From contig OX621245.1 in NCBI GenBank assembly GCA_951640165.1, positions 23,800,330-23,864,329 on the forward strand: DNA of 64,000 nt. The letters run 5' to 3'. This document shows positions 54,282 to 64,000 of this stretch, in pieces (position 1 is the stretch's first letter; every line of letters starts with the position of its first letter). A program made the translations under genes and the position numbers. The notes below the pieces were generated by a model. The model made no database searches, had not been told where the DNA came from, and saw nothing but the letters and a program-made list of their open reading frames with translations. Source of the DNA: Pseudoips prasinana. Lineage: Eukaryota; Arthropoda; Insecta; Lepidoptera; Nolidae.

Positions 54282-54671
54282 TAATGAAAGTTTTAGATAT
54301 AATAATAACTTTTATTATATTTAGTAACATCTTTATTAGAGCATCATAACAACCTTCTACATTTTAATTGACATCACAAAGGTAATAATTTTTCCAATAT
54401 TCTGGTTTTAACACACTTTGTTATAACTAACTAATTTAATACTTCCTTCACTTCCCAATTAATCTCTTATTATTAACATTTAACCTCATAACACTTCACT
54501 TGTTCCTGTTCATAACTTCCTTCGCTTTTCTAAAGACAATTTATCAACTATAACTAACATCATGCTTCCTAGTTCTTAATTTTAAGCATAACCTAATCAA
54601 AACATCAGATTTTCATATATTTTAGTAATTTTTTCTTCGTTAGCAAGTTCTTTGCTTCTAATTTATTACTT
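54282..54671 (-). other. gypsy 3' non-coding region
   Basis: AT-rich, no envelope-like frame. The element therefore has no third ORF. Confidence 0.5.
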
Positions 54672-55700
54672 CTTAAACTATAATTCTTCTAGTCCTCTTC
54701 TTCTCTTTCTGGAACTTCTGTTTCGTCCTCTCTTATAACTTTCCATTCTCCTTCTACCTTTTTTTAGGTGTACTATATTTCGTCTCAAACATTGTCCTGT
54801 TTCCTCGTTTTCTACCTCAACATCGCCTCCCATTCGTGATTTAACTGTATAGTGTTGGTTCAAAGTTTGTACTAAGTTTATTTGCTTTATTCATATCTTT
54901 GATATATACTTTCTCTCCTCGTTCTAGGTTAATATCTTGTGCTTTCCTTCTTCTGTCCACGTACTCTCTCCCTCTTTCCTTCTGTTCTCTATCCTTGTCT
55001 CGTAAGTCCATGTCATCATTCCTATGCTCAACGTCATCGATCATAGGTATTTTATCCCTGATTTTCCTCTGGAAGAACAACTCTGCTGGTGTTTTTCCTG
55101 TGACTGTATGGGGGGTATTATTGTACATAGTCAGATAATCGACTAACGATTCTCTACAGTGAATTTTATTCTCAGCCTGGCATATTCGTAGTCATTTCAG
55201 TATACTTCTGTTCTGGCGCTCGACTTCTCCATTTTGTTGCGGCCAGTATGGAACAGAGTGATATATTCTTATGTCATATTCCTTACAAAATGACTTAAAT
55301 TGTTCGCTAACAAACTGTTTTCCGTTATCTGCCATTAAGGAAACTGGATACCCGAGCCTACTGTAAACTTCCCTCAGGAGTTTTATCCTTTCCTTACTGG
55401 ATATATCTCGACAAATCTTTATTTCTTGATATCTAGAGTAATAATCGACCACTACCAAAAGATAGTCGTTGGATGGTAATGGTCCTAGAAGATCGATTGC
55501 AATATCAACCCATGGGTGTGATGGCAATTCTCTTCTTTTCAAAGGGTGTGGTGCATTAGGTACAGACACGAGTGTGCATTCTTTACATGATTTAACCATC
55601 CTCTCCACATCTTGGTCGTATCTAGGCCACCACACTTTTGTTCAGAGTCTCGTTTTCATTGCCACGATACCTGTATTTCTATCTAAATTGTCGTCAATCT
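54672..55700 (-). pseudogene. gypsy integrase, at least two stops and one frameshift
   Basis: The minus-strand frame runs from about 55700 to 54841, then shifts and goes on to about 54672. It reads RNTGIVAMKTRL, TGA, KVWWPRYDQDVERMVKSC and KECTLVSVPN (the second half of the HHCC zinc region). The catalytic core follows: WVDIAIDLLGPLPSNDYLLV, VVDYYSRYQE, SLMADNGKQFVSEQFK and PYWPQQNGEVERQNRSILK. The acidic residues are in VDIAIDLLG, ADNG and GEVE. After a TGA at about 55189 it resumes LRICQAENKIHCRESLVDY and NTPHTVTGKTPAELFF, then a frameshift near 54850. In a working element it would insert the cDNA into chromosomal DNA. Confidence 0.88.
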
Positions 55701-56310
55701 TTTGATTACATCCTGTCTTTTATATTTTTTTTATTTTTATGGTGACGTAAGTCTTGTATCATATTCTATCTGCGATTTTTATCTTCAGATTTTTATGTAT
55801 TATTTCCTCCTACCATCATCACCAATTTTATATACTAACAATTATTATGTAATATTGAATCCTCTTATTTATGAACTTAGCTAGCTTAATTGTATTACGG
55901 CTTCGTTGGGAAATATTAGTTCGCGGCTTTTTTAACAATAATACTAGAACAATAATATTTTAACAACATTCGCACTAAACAAATAAATTAATCAGTAACC
56001 TATTAAAATCAAACCAGAGACAATTTCACGATGAATAGCCTATATACTGACAGAAAGCGATAATGGATTATTCTCAATTATTCTAAAAACTCGTACATTC
56101 TGTACTGTCAATCTTGAGCGTTTCTATTTCATTTCGAGGCAATTACTTTCTATGTATTTGAATGTTGTTTTTAATCATTATATTACTATATTTTTTAACT
56201 TATTATCCTATTCCTGAGCAAGATATATCCAAAACACAAAAATAATTTAAATTGCTCCACCCGTTCTTGAGTTATAAGTGGTGTAACTAACACGACTTTC
56301 TTTTATATAT
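55701..56310. repeat. foreign DNA between RT and integrase of the gypsy element
   Basis: RT similarity ends at VFSK (about 56314). What follows reads TATATATATAAAAGAAAGTC and GTGTTAGTTACACCACTTAT, the start of a repeat I recall from other moth sequence. No RT palm, RNase H or integrase N-terminus is left in the ~600 bp, so the interior was replaced or lost. Confidence 0.6.
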
Positions 56311-56640
56311 ATAGATTTACTAAACACTTTAGCATTTTGGATCTTTGGTAGTAGCTGTTCCATCGTTAGCAGTGGGTGATTTTCTCGCCTGATGGCCAAA
56401 TTAGCACGCCTAATATCAATACAGAGACGAACATCCCCACCTGCTTTCAACATTGGCACCACTGGCGATATCCATTCAGACGGTCCTTCTACTTTTTCTA
56501 TTATATCTTTTTGCAGTAGTTCGTCTATTATTGAGTTGATTTTTTCTTCTAGTGGAATCGGTATTCGTCTGTGAGGCTGTGTGACCGGTTTTACTTCATT
56601 ATTAATTGGTATTTGTATTTGAATGTTTCATTGTAAAGAA
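56311..56640 (-). pseudogene. gypsy reverse transcriptase, N-terminal piece
   Basis: The frame reads NNEVKPVTQPHRRIPIPLEE, NSIIDELLQKDIIEKVEGPS, SEWISPVVPMLKAGGDVRLC and IDIRRANLAIRRENHPLL, to KVFSK. This is the finger domain up to just before motif A (LDIKxAFHQ) of Ty3/gypsy RTs. Motifs A to E and the YVDD box are missing. The protease that should precede it is missing too: the frame begins directly after the gag zinc knuckles, in another frame. Confidence 0.85.
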
Positions 56641-56668
56641 CATTAAAAAACATAACTTATTTTATCTT

Positions 56669-57490
56669 CTATCGCATTCGCCTGCGAATTCTTTGGTCTT
56701 TTTGCGTCTCCGCTCCTTCCCACTTTGTGACTTCATTGCTTCGTTTTAGACTTATTCCTCTGCACTGAACTTGAAAATGTCCCACCTTCTTACATTTGTT
56801 ACATATTTTGCTTTTAGCTGGGCACTTTTCATCATAAGCTAGATGATTCCAGCTACCACATCGGAAACAGGCTTTGTTGCTATTAGTCATTAATGTATTT
56901 TGTGTATGGATTTTATTAATAGTTTGATCTTTTCCTTTCTGACTGAAATCACCTAATTGACGTTCCACCAACTCCAGAGTATTTGCTTCAGTTATTACTT
57001 CAGTTAAGGTAATTTGTCTCCTGCACGAAGTAATTTATTCTGGAGTTCTTCCGACGAACACTTTTTAATTATTTGGTCAATTAAACTGTCATCCACATCA
57101 TTAAATTGGCATTTCACAGCTTGTTGTCTTAGGCGAACTAAATATTTTTCAAACTTCTCGTTTTCTTCTTGCTTCAATTGTCTAAATATGTGTCTCTCAT
57201 ACCGTTTATTTTGCTTAGGTGTAAAATATTCATCTAGCTTCTTTATTGCTACTTCAAATACATCGACTCCTCCTTCAGGCGCCGTAACATAGCCACCCGT
57301 TATATTATACAGTATTTCTTGAAGTTCTTGTCCTCCCTAATGCAACAAACTTGCGCGTTTTTTAGAACTAGTATTAATATCGGCAGCATCCAGGTAAATA
57401 TTTAAACTCCTTTTCCAACGTTCCCACCTAGCTCCAACAGATCCAGCTTCACCATCACACTCAAATTTTTCTAAGATAAGACTCGACATC
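56669..57490 (-). pseudogene. gypsy gag with capsid and two zinc knuckles, one stop and one frameshift
   Basis: The start is the ATG at 57488-57490 (MSSLILEKFECDGEAGSVGA). Matrix/capsid blocks WERWKRSLNIYLDAAD, DEYFTPKQNKRYERHIFRQL and KFEKYLVRLRQQAVKCQFND are clear. A TAG at about 57338 interrupts LLH/GGQELQEILY, and a one-base shift near 57012 breaks GDKL/TLTEVITEANTLE. The last part (56669-56971) has the knuckles CFRCGSWNHLAYDEKCPA and CNKCKKVGHFQVQC. Gag packages the RNA into particles in the cytoplasm. This copy cannot make a full protein. Confidence 0.9.
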
Positions 57491-59535
57491 GTATTTTAAT
57501 CTGTGGACAATGAAACAAATAAAGAATGTCTTATTTAGGTCACCAAATGGGCATCATCCTTTTAACGACCCGACATGTTTATTATTTATTTCACACAACA
57601 TTCATTCAAACATCGTAGTCCAAATTCAAACTTACAATGTTGATAAATTTAAACTTCAGTAAACGGGCGTCACCCGTCTACAAAACTTCATATTACGGGC
57701 ATTACCCGTATAAAACTTCCATGTGTCATACTCTGACACAGCTACGTCGCATCGCATCATGTACTTACAGGCATCACCTGTTCAAAATTACATTACGAAG
57801 TCCTCACAGGCGTCACCTGTTTCCGGACAACCAGGCATCATCTGGTCTCATCACAACATCAATAACACGCTTATTCGTGTCCAACTCATCACGCTGATTT
57901 AGTAAATCATTAGATTAGAACTTATGTAACAGGCGTCACCTGTAATTGTCACTAGGCGTCACCTGTGATTGTTACTATAAAACTGTTAAATGAAACCTAT
58001 CTAGATGGATTAATCGCCCCCGAAACCCCCCCGCATACCAAATTTCATGGAAATGGCCGGAGCCGCTTCCGAGATTCAGATTGTATATAAATTATACAAG
58101 AATTGCTCGTTTAAAGGTATTAGATATATACGATAATAAACAACAGGGTTCTAGCCAAGTAATAGACAACAAAAGTCAATCATGCAACTCAATCATATGT
58201 ATGCATTATATACATCTGTAATCTGAAACATATTTTAATTCCGACCCGGCCGGGTATCGAACCCGGGCTCGGAGGCAGCAATTTTAAATGTAATTTGAAA
58301 ATGTAATCGTTAATCGTATAACTTTTTCCTTCTCTAACTAAATCATGCATAACGGGTACGTACTTAAGTATAGCACTAAGAAATGTAAGCAAACGTCCCG
58401 GTTGATATAATAATAACGTACCTACATCTCCAGCAACAAAATATCACGCGGTCGTCCCGCTCACAAGTAACTACTAGCTAAGTATGACAACAAGACGAAT
58501 AGAATGTTTATTATTGTTTTCTTTACGGGACCTCACTGTAATTTTTACTGTAAACTTAATCAATTTGAGCATTATGTCTCCTTTTTCTTCTTTTTTTTTT
58601 TGTGCAAGTTTTATTTAACTAATTACTCACAGTAGGTACCTAGTCATGAACGGCATCATCCGTTCTGACTAACCTTTACGAAAGCTTCAATCATTACTGA
58701 TCATAACACTTCTAGCCATGAACGGGCATCATCCGTTCTGACTAACTTCCCTATGTACGCAATGTAACCGTAATTAATAGAATAATTCAACCCATTAATC
58801 AACACATTATCGCTCAGAATATGTAAACAATACGGCATCAACCGTTTTGTTCTACAATAAAACAATCATCTTTTCAAGTTTTAAGCAACATACATCAGAT
58901 ACTCTGTATTTAACTAATTACGATAAAAACATATTTCAAATAATAAATACTCACAATGGAAACGTAATGCAATAATATAAAGCTGTTAAATTGTTATATA
59001 GATCAGAAATCAACAGACATTTAACCGGGACTCGAACCCGATAGACTAGTGGGTAGGTACGACAAAAACATACTTCAAATGTTTGTTACCATTTAGCACT
59101 GTATTTGTTAAAATGTAATTCGAATAAAGTTTATATATGCTACAAAATGTAGACGTTAGATGGTATTGTTTACATAGTTACGTAACAACTTCCTTTTACG
59201 TTTTAACATGAACTTATCACATGATAAAATAAAAATGTTTAAAACTATATGATACTACCCATGTTTATGTAAATAAAAATGTCCAAGCTATGCATTATCA
59301 TCAACGTATATTATAAATATTTAACTCATGTCCTTCTTCCCGCAAAAGTTAATTATTCACAACGACAAAGCAAAGTTTTGTTGCAGTAAATAACCCACGT
59401 TAAATTATTATGAACTTGCACACTAATATTAGGTTTTCTTTCTAACCTTTCCTTACTAGAAAAATAAACGTTGACAATTTTGCATTTTTTCAATCAGAAA
59501 AAAAAACACAGTACTTACAATACTCGTCGCCAAAA
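57491..59535 (-). other. gypsy leader, about 2 kb, with hairpin array
   Basis: Unusually long untranslated leader with no open frame. It contains the small-hairpin array (57547-58850), a fragment of another repeat at about 58000-58140 (CCAAATTTCATGGAAATGGC, TTGCTCGTTTAAAGGTATTA), a tRNA-like relic at about 58235-58280 (GGGTATCGAACCCGGGCTCG) and a C-rich run. The primer region after the 5' LTR reads TTTTGGCGACGAGTATTG on the minus strand. I cannot assign its tRNA. Confidence 0.6.
57547..58850 (-). repeat. array of short hairpins with conserved TGAYG loop
   Basis: In the element's RNA sense (minus strand) these sites form a stem around TGAYG or close variants: 57663-57677, 57695-57709, 57767-57781, 57806-57820, 57830-57846, 57929-57943, 57954-57964, 58648-58665, 58720-58738 and 58832-58845. 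Others at 57722-57740 and 57865-57880 have different loops. Stem sequences differ (ACGGG, ACAGG, ACCAG, GAACGG) but mostly remain paired. Spacing is irregular (about 25-110 bases, with one large gap). A weak first member lies at 57547-57565. Confidence 0.8.
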
Positions 59536-59728
59536 TGTACTGTTCGTGCACTTAACTTGAAATATCGGCTCACTGCCTAACTCGCCGCACGCGCGTCCGT
59601 CCAGCTTCGTGGTTCCAAGCAAAGTGAGTGAGGGAGGGGGAGTATGCCCCGCTCCCCCACCAAACTATAGCGTGCGGCGTGTACGCATGAGACGACAGAA
59701 CTATATAGTATAATCTACATACACTACA
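59536..59728 (-). repeat. 5' LTR of the gypsy element
   Basis: Identical by eye to 54075-54267. It would hold the promoter. The element's target duplication AGTGG follows at 59729-59733. Confidence 0.95.
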
Positions 59729-59803
59729 AGTGGTTCTACTGTTTTGTTGAAGAATATTGTTTTCCCGGTAAATAGGGTCTCCCAATAGACTCTGACGCTG
59801 CAT

Positions 59804-59950
59804 AGAGGTTTTTATTCACGTAGACTTAAAAAAAGCGCTTTTATATAGTCAGAATATGTTTGCAATAATATAGTTAAGTATACGTAATTATTTCTAGGTA
59901 CATATAGATATTTATATTTGGGGATTGTACGAAAACATTTAGACATGACA
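59804..59950 (+). repeat. repeat Y, copy 3
   Basis: It contains GGTTTTTATTCACGTAGAC, AAAAAAGCGCTTTTATATAG and TCAGAATATGTTTGC. Confidence 0.7.
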
Positions 59951-60499
59951 TTTAATTTATGATAGTAATAATTTAGACACTTATGTATATAGCTTATTTA
60001 AAAAAAAAGAGATTATTTATAATAATTATGTTGAATCATCGAAATTTATAGTATTAGATATAATTTACTACATCTTAAGTATGGATGTTTTATGTACTAA
60101 TTATTTACTTACTAATATCTTGTGATATATATTCCTATTAGTATTTTTCTCAAATGAAAAACCTTAGCTGAAGCGTGTAGTGCAGACCTCCTAATATTAT
60201 ATATCATATCAAGTGTATTTAGGAACACGAGCAAACAACGTTTATCTCAGTCTATTGACAGCGTAGGTTTTTATGTATACTATGCCAATACCTTTTACAT
60301 TGGTGCGGAAATCTAATGACAGGAAAATTCGCCCAGTACACCGCTAAACGGCGCTACATTTAGGATCTTTAACACATACCCCTGACCCCACAAACACCCT
60401 ATGGTGTGTGACTTACGTCAATATCCATGAAAAATAAAAATATATATATTTACACTTGTAACAGAAATAGTGTACGTAATTTAAGGACCTATATATACT
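59951..60499. other. unassigned AT-rich DNA
   Basis: Nothing recognised. Confidence 0.4.
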
Positions 60500-60685
60500 G
60501 GTTGGTTGATACTTGCCTTTCATCCAGGCCAGATATTGGTGTGCATGAACATGTCGGGGTGTAAATATCTATATTAGTATAGATTTACAAAAGAAGTATT
60601 TATGTAGTATATCAGCTATCTTATTTCTATAGTACAAGATCTGCTTAGTTTGGAATCGGATGGCCCAGGATATGATTATTAATAC
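60500..60685 (+). repeat. SINE-B copy with decayed head
   Basis: TGGTTGGTTGATACTTGCC, GTGTGCATGAACATGTCG and the tail GATCTGCTTAGTTTGGAATC follow the SINE-B order. The B box is lost by deletion. Confidence 0.75.
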
Positions 60686-60992
60686 TTTGTACTACCAAGT
60701 AAATCATACGGTCCATATACCTTAGTCCCTGCGTGATGAACTCTGGTGACCTTACTCACCCCTCCTTCCGCAATAATAATGTAATAATACTACACCTGTA
60801 GCGTATTCAATAAGGTGAACGCACTTAATAGAGCGGGAAAAACGCTTTGAAAAATACACTTAAATGTAGCTTAGCACTACCATCTTGCCCTCCACATAAT
60901 TTGATTAGAAAGTGTAAATCAATTCCCCATACAAAAACGACGCTCAACTTTGGTTGTTGGATTGGTGATTGCGGTACTAAAACTTATTATTT
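60686..60992. other. unassigned DNA
   Basis: Nothing recognised. Confidence 0.4.
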
Positions 60993-61163
60993 ACTAGCCA
61001 TGCCCCGGGGTTTTACCCGCGTTAATTTTATAGCCCATGTGTTAATCTAGGGTGTCAGCTAACTCCATACCAAATTATACTAAAATTAATTTAGCCGTTT
61101 AGACGTGAAGAAGTAACGACAACAATACACACTCACAAACTTTCGCCTTTATAATATTAGTGT
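60993..61163 (-). repeat. repeat K (Helitron-like), scattered copy
   Basis: Begins ACTAGCCATGCCCCGGGG and ends CTTTCGCCTTTATAATATTA, in the same orientation as the 53178 array. Confidence 0.75.
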
Positions 61164-62321
61164 ATATATGTATAATATTAGTGTGATGTTTGCATATAAA
61201 TATATTGTTACAATTAAAAAATAATAATCAGCGACGTGTACTATCTGCTCAGCACTGTGATACAATAATGAATTTCCCTGACTTTGAATGAGCACGAATC
61301 ACAAACTGTTTTTTTAATTGAATGTGCCTTAAGCCTTCATGACAATTGAATGAATTGGAAAGTTTTATCGCTCTCTATTGTTTAACTAAAGCTGAATCAA
61401 AGAGCAGACTCTTCTCTGAATCTGAATTTCAATTAAAATTTACTCCTACCAGTTCCCAACTAAAACTACTAACAAGTAAGGAAGACAAAACTTTTTAAAC
61501 CTTGTTTAAAATTTTAAACAACTTAAATATCAGTCTCGTTTAATTCTCTGAACTTTAAGACGTCTTTTGGATGCCTTTAGTTGAGAAAGTTGTAAGGAAT
61601 TGCAATTGTTTTTATTTTTAATACCACTAAGTCAGTAAATAAACAGTGCAGCTAATAATAAACGACTAGCCCAAGGACACTTGGAGCCGGTGAATGATTT
61701 GCTGGTTAAGGCATAGCATGTGACCACTAGCAACACCAGCTACGTCAGACCAGGGGAATAATTTGCACTTTAGGGCATGTGACCACAGCAACACGTCAAA
61801 TTATACGTTTTTTGAAGGGTGTAAGCAAGTTACTTACGACTATCGACGACGACAATCATCGACGACCCCACTTCATTTCCTATAAAAAGGCGGCCGGAGC
61901 AATGACTTTTTCATGTTCGAGCCGTCCTACAATCCAGCGTCTTACTGCTTGTTCCTTAACATAATTTTTAAAAAAATACGAAATAGAACTCGGAAGCATC
62001 AACCATACATCTCACATACCCACAAACTTTTGCTTTTAAAATATTAGTAACATATATTGTTTGTGTATATTATTTGTAATAAATTAATATATTTTTCGTT
62101 ATGTACTTATAGGTATTATTTACAATTTACGTATTACAATGTACATATGCCTACCGCATAAAGGTCATCACATATTTGAAATATACCAATATAGGTCGTT
62201 GCAATTTAGTATTATAAATCTTATTTATACATATTATAGCATATATTTTTTTATTAAAATGTTAGCAGAACATAGTGTAATTCTTGACTCCATTTCTTAT
62301 AGTATAAATCTGTCCAAGCTG
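61164..62321. other. unassigned DNA with one repeat K fragment
   Basis: 61995-62050 ends CACAAACTTTTGCTTTTAAA, a repeat K relic. ACAGCAACACGTC-type words duplicate near 61720-61800 (GTGACCACTAGCAACACC and GTGACCACAGCAACACG). Nothing else recognised. Confidence 0.4.
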
Positions 62322-62518
62322 ACTGCACGTGTGGCGCAGCGGCTAAGACAGACGCCTCGCCGCTTCGAGTCCCGCACCGGACAACTATTTGTGTGACCCA
62401 TAAATAGTTGTTCTGAGTCTGGGTGTAATTTGTGTCCTATCTATTATAAATATGTTTGTAAAGTACCCCGCGACACAGGGTTGAAATTTCCTAGTGCGGG
62501 CGTTGTCTTTAAAAAAAA
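62322..62518 (+). repeat. SINE-A copy, full length
   Basis: GACTGCACGTGTGGCGCAGC and CTTCGAGTCCCGCACCGG hold the A and B box regions. The body is ACAACTATTTGTGTGACCC, TTCTGAGTCTGGGTGTAAT and AAGTACCCCGCGACACAGGG, with an A-rich end after GTTGTCTTT. Confidence 0.9.
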
Positions 62519-62789
62519 ACTAAAGCAAATACGCCTGTCCGCTAACTCACTTCATCCGAATAAAAAGCCGAAAAAAAAGCTTCAACTACAAAAAAGTCCG
62601 GTGAATCACAGTCGCGCTAATCATACTCATCCAACTTCTCGCTGAAAAGACTTACTAGTGCAAAACTTCAAAAAAAGTTGGACCCGCTTTTAGTTGTCGA
62701 CTAGTTGACAAGAGCGTCGGTGCGAGTAATCCAATTTGAAAGTTATGCGAACCATCCCCGTCATAATTAACGACTGGCTGGGGACCCCG
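62519..62789. other. unassigned DNA
   Basis: Nothing recognised. Confidence 0.4.
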
Positions 62790-63178
62790 TGAATAAGTAA
62801 ACTGCTGTGAACAACTGCCCAGCGTTGCATATAAATGTAATCTCAGCCATCAAAACGAAACAAAAATAGACTTAACGAGATTCGTTTGAGTGTAATAGGA
62901 GCAAATTCTATTTTTGAATTGCTTGAAATGTGAGATTCATTTTCTATTAAATAAGTAGGGATAGTTCATTGGATTGTCTCTCATCGATATCATACTTAAC
63001 TTATAATATGTCGTAAAAAAATAAGCATGAATGAGTAAACTGGTGTGAACAATTCCCAGCGTTGCATATAAATATAATCTCAGCCATCAACACGAAACTA
63101 AAAATAGAGTTAACGAAATTCGTTTGAGTGTTATAGAAGCAAATTCTATTTCTGAGTTCCTTGAAATGTAAGTTGCAA
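62790..63178. repeat. direct duplication of a ~145-bp segment
   Basis: 62790-62935 and 63031-63178 share ordered blocks GTAAACTGSTGTGAACAA, CCCAGCGTTGCATATAAAT, AATCTCAGCCATCAA, AACGARATTCGTTTGAGTG and GCAAATTCTATTT. Each contains TATAAAT followed by TCAGCC. The segment between them is unrelated. Confidence 0.8.
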
Positions 63179-63379
63179 CTTATAATAGATTACAAGGAAA
63201 AGTTCATTAAGACCTTATAAAACTTAACTTATTGCTATTATAAAAAAATGTTAAGCCAATTCAAGCGCTATTAAATTTAAGTACTTCAGGTATAAGAGTT
63301 ATATATTATTAAATAGATCATTTATTTATTTTGAATGAATTTAATAAATAATTTAAACGAATATTATAAAAATATCTAT
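63179..63379. other. AT-rich DNA, nothing recognised
   Basis: No gene or repeat seen. Confidence 0.4.
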
Positions 63380-63633
63380 AATAATAATATCTAGGGACAA
63401 TGTCACACAGATCATCCTAGCTCCAAACTAAGCAAAGCTTGTACTATGGGTACCAGGCGACGATATACATACTTATATAGATAGATAAATACTTAAATAC
63501 ATAGAAAACATCCATGAATCAGAAAGAAATATTCGTGCTCATCACACAAATATTTGCACTTACCGGGATTCGAACCCAGGACCACCAGCTTCGTAGGCAG
63601 GAGCACTACCAACAAGGCTACGGTGACCGTCAT
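63380..63633 (-). repeat. SINE-C-type copy with a third tRNA-like head
   Basis: The minus-strand head has TAGCCTTGTTGGTAGTGCTC and CCTGGGTTCGAATCCCGG. The body is TTTGTGTGATGAGCACGAAT. The tail is ACAAGCTTTGCTTAGTTTGG and ends AATATTATTAT. Confidence 0.85.
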
Positions 63634-63703
63634 TCCATCTTATTTAATCAATATTGTAGTTAAAAGTATACTAGGTATGTTTTCTTGTACTCACCGGTAA
63701 ATC

Positions 63704-63757
63704 ATTTTGGTACCAAATGTCCTACGTATTATGACGTAGGACATTTGATACCAAAAT
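63704..63757. repeat. 54-bp palindrome
   Basis: ATTTTGGTACCAAATGTCC continues to TACGT and its complement begins after ATTATG, with one mismatch. A small foldback relic. Confidence 0.85.
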
Positions 63758-64000
63758 AAACCAAAATTAGGCACATGTATTGCTAAAGTTACGTCAGTAA
63801 CATTAGCTTTAAAATCACCCCGAGCTATTCGTACTAGCCGAACTATCACAATTATTCGTCATAGATATTGCCATTCCAGCGTTGGAATTCCCAAACCACT
63901 CCCGGGTATCTGTTTATAGTTTGTACCGCTAAAGTTATACTATCAATGCAGCTACTAAAGCTTCGCGAATGCTCTAAATATGGATTTGTATTTCATGATC
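63758..64000. other. unassigned DNA
   Basis: Nothing recognised to the right edge. Confidence 0.4.

Larger units (their letters stand above)
54075..59728 (-). mobile_element. Ty3/gypsy retrotransposon, recent but defective
   Basis: Two 193-bp LTRs (54075-54267, 59536-59728) appear identical over their whole length by eye. They open TG and close CA, and are flanked by AGTGG on both sides (54070-54074, 59729-59733). The order on the minus strand is LTR, leader of about 2 kb, gag, N-terminal RT, integrase, purine tract, LTR. The total is 5654 bp. Protease, most of the RT and RNase H are absent, and the remaining genes have stops and frameshifts. Identical LTRs with broken genes indicate that the copy was already defective when it moved. 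Confidence 0.95.

Noticed and set aside
54109..54330. 73-codon minus open frame (and its twin at 59570-59803)
   Set aside because: Both lie mostly within the gypsy LTRs and are by-products of the GC-rich LTR.
57541..57566. first member of the hairpin array
   Set aside because: GGGCATCATCC has the loop but the stem is poorly paired, so it is mentioned only as a weak member.

Overview
The window is AT-rich, gene-poor eukaryotic DNA built almost entirely from transposable elements. The combination of tRNA-derived SINEs, RTE and CR1/Jockey-type LINEs, mariner, small TA-flanked MITEs and Ty3/gypsy-type LTR elements is what I know from moth genomes, so a lepidopteran (possibly noctuid-like) source is likely. 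That is inference from repeat style. I found no host protein-coding gene, no rRNA and no genuine tRNA gene.

Layout. 1-1565: RTE LINE (minus), running off the left edge. 3595-3765: hAT MITE with an 8-bp target duplication. 5572-10601: minus-strand LTR retrotransposon with 303-bp LTRs, a tRNA-Leu primer site and gag traces but no pol. 11230-11439: foldback MITE. 15464-15629: tiny RTE 3' fragment with a 12-bp duplication. 20483-21625: decayed DNA transposon with a PHD-like zinc-finger tail. 24346-24467 and 45487-45621: two members of one MITE family. 29019-29337: nested foldback MITE. 29652-30933: structurally complete mariner with an intact D,D34D transposase, inserted beside a LINE 3' end (30936-31735). 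33521-33733: RTE 5' leader joined directly to the RTE 3' tail. 34179-34266 and 34753-35190: two long palindromes. 35719-40225: triple nest, a LINE split by a DNA transposon with about 280-bp inverted termini, itself split by an RTE copy. 41440-41690: mori-type mariner fragment. 46960-47781: decayed YqaJ-nuclease gene. 50840-51185: another LINE tail inside a SINE. 53178-53855: four tandem copies of a Helitron-like repeat. 54075-59728: Ty3/gypsy element with two apparently identical 193-bp LTRs, a 5-bp target duplication, broken gag, RT and integrase, and a long leader carrying many small hairpins.

Between these lie at least 20 SINE copies from several tRNA-headed families and several unnamed interspersed repeats. 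Family labels (SINE-A, SINE-B, SINE-C, repeat D, K, X, Y and so on) are mine and only group copies seen here.

Only the mariner transposase looks able to encode a complete protein. The other element genes are interrupted. The gypsy element is a young insertion with dead genes, so it was probably moved by proteins supplied from another copy. All identities come from reading motifs and alignments by eye, with no database search.
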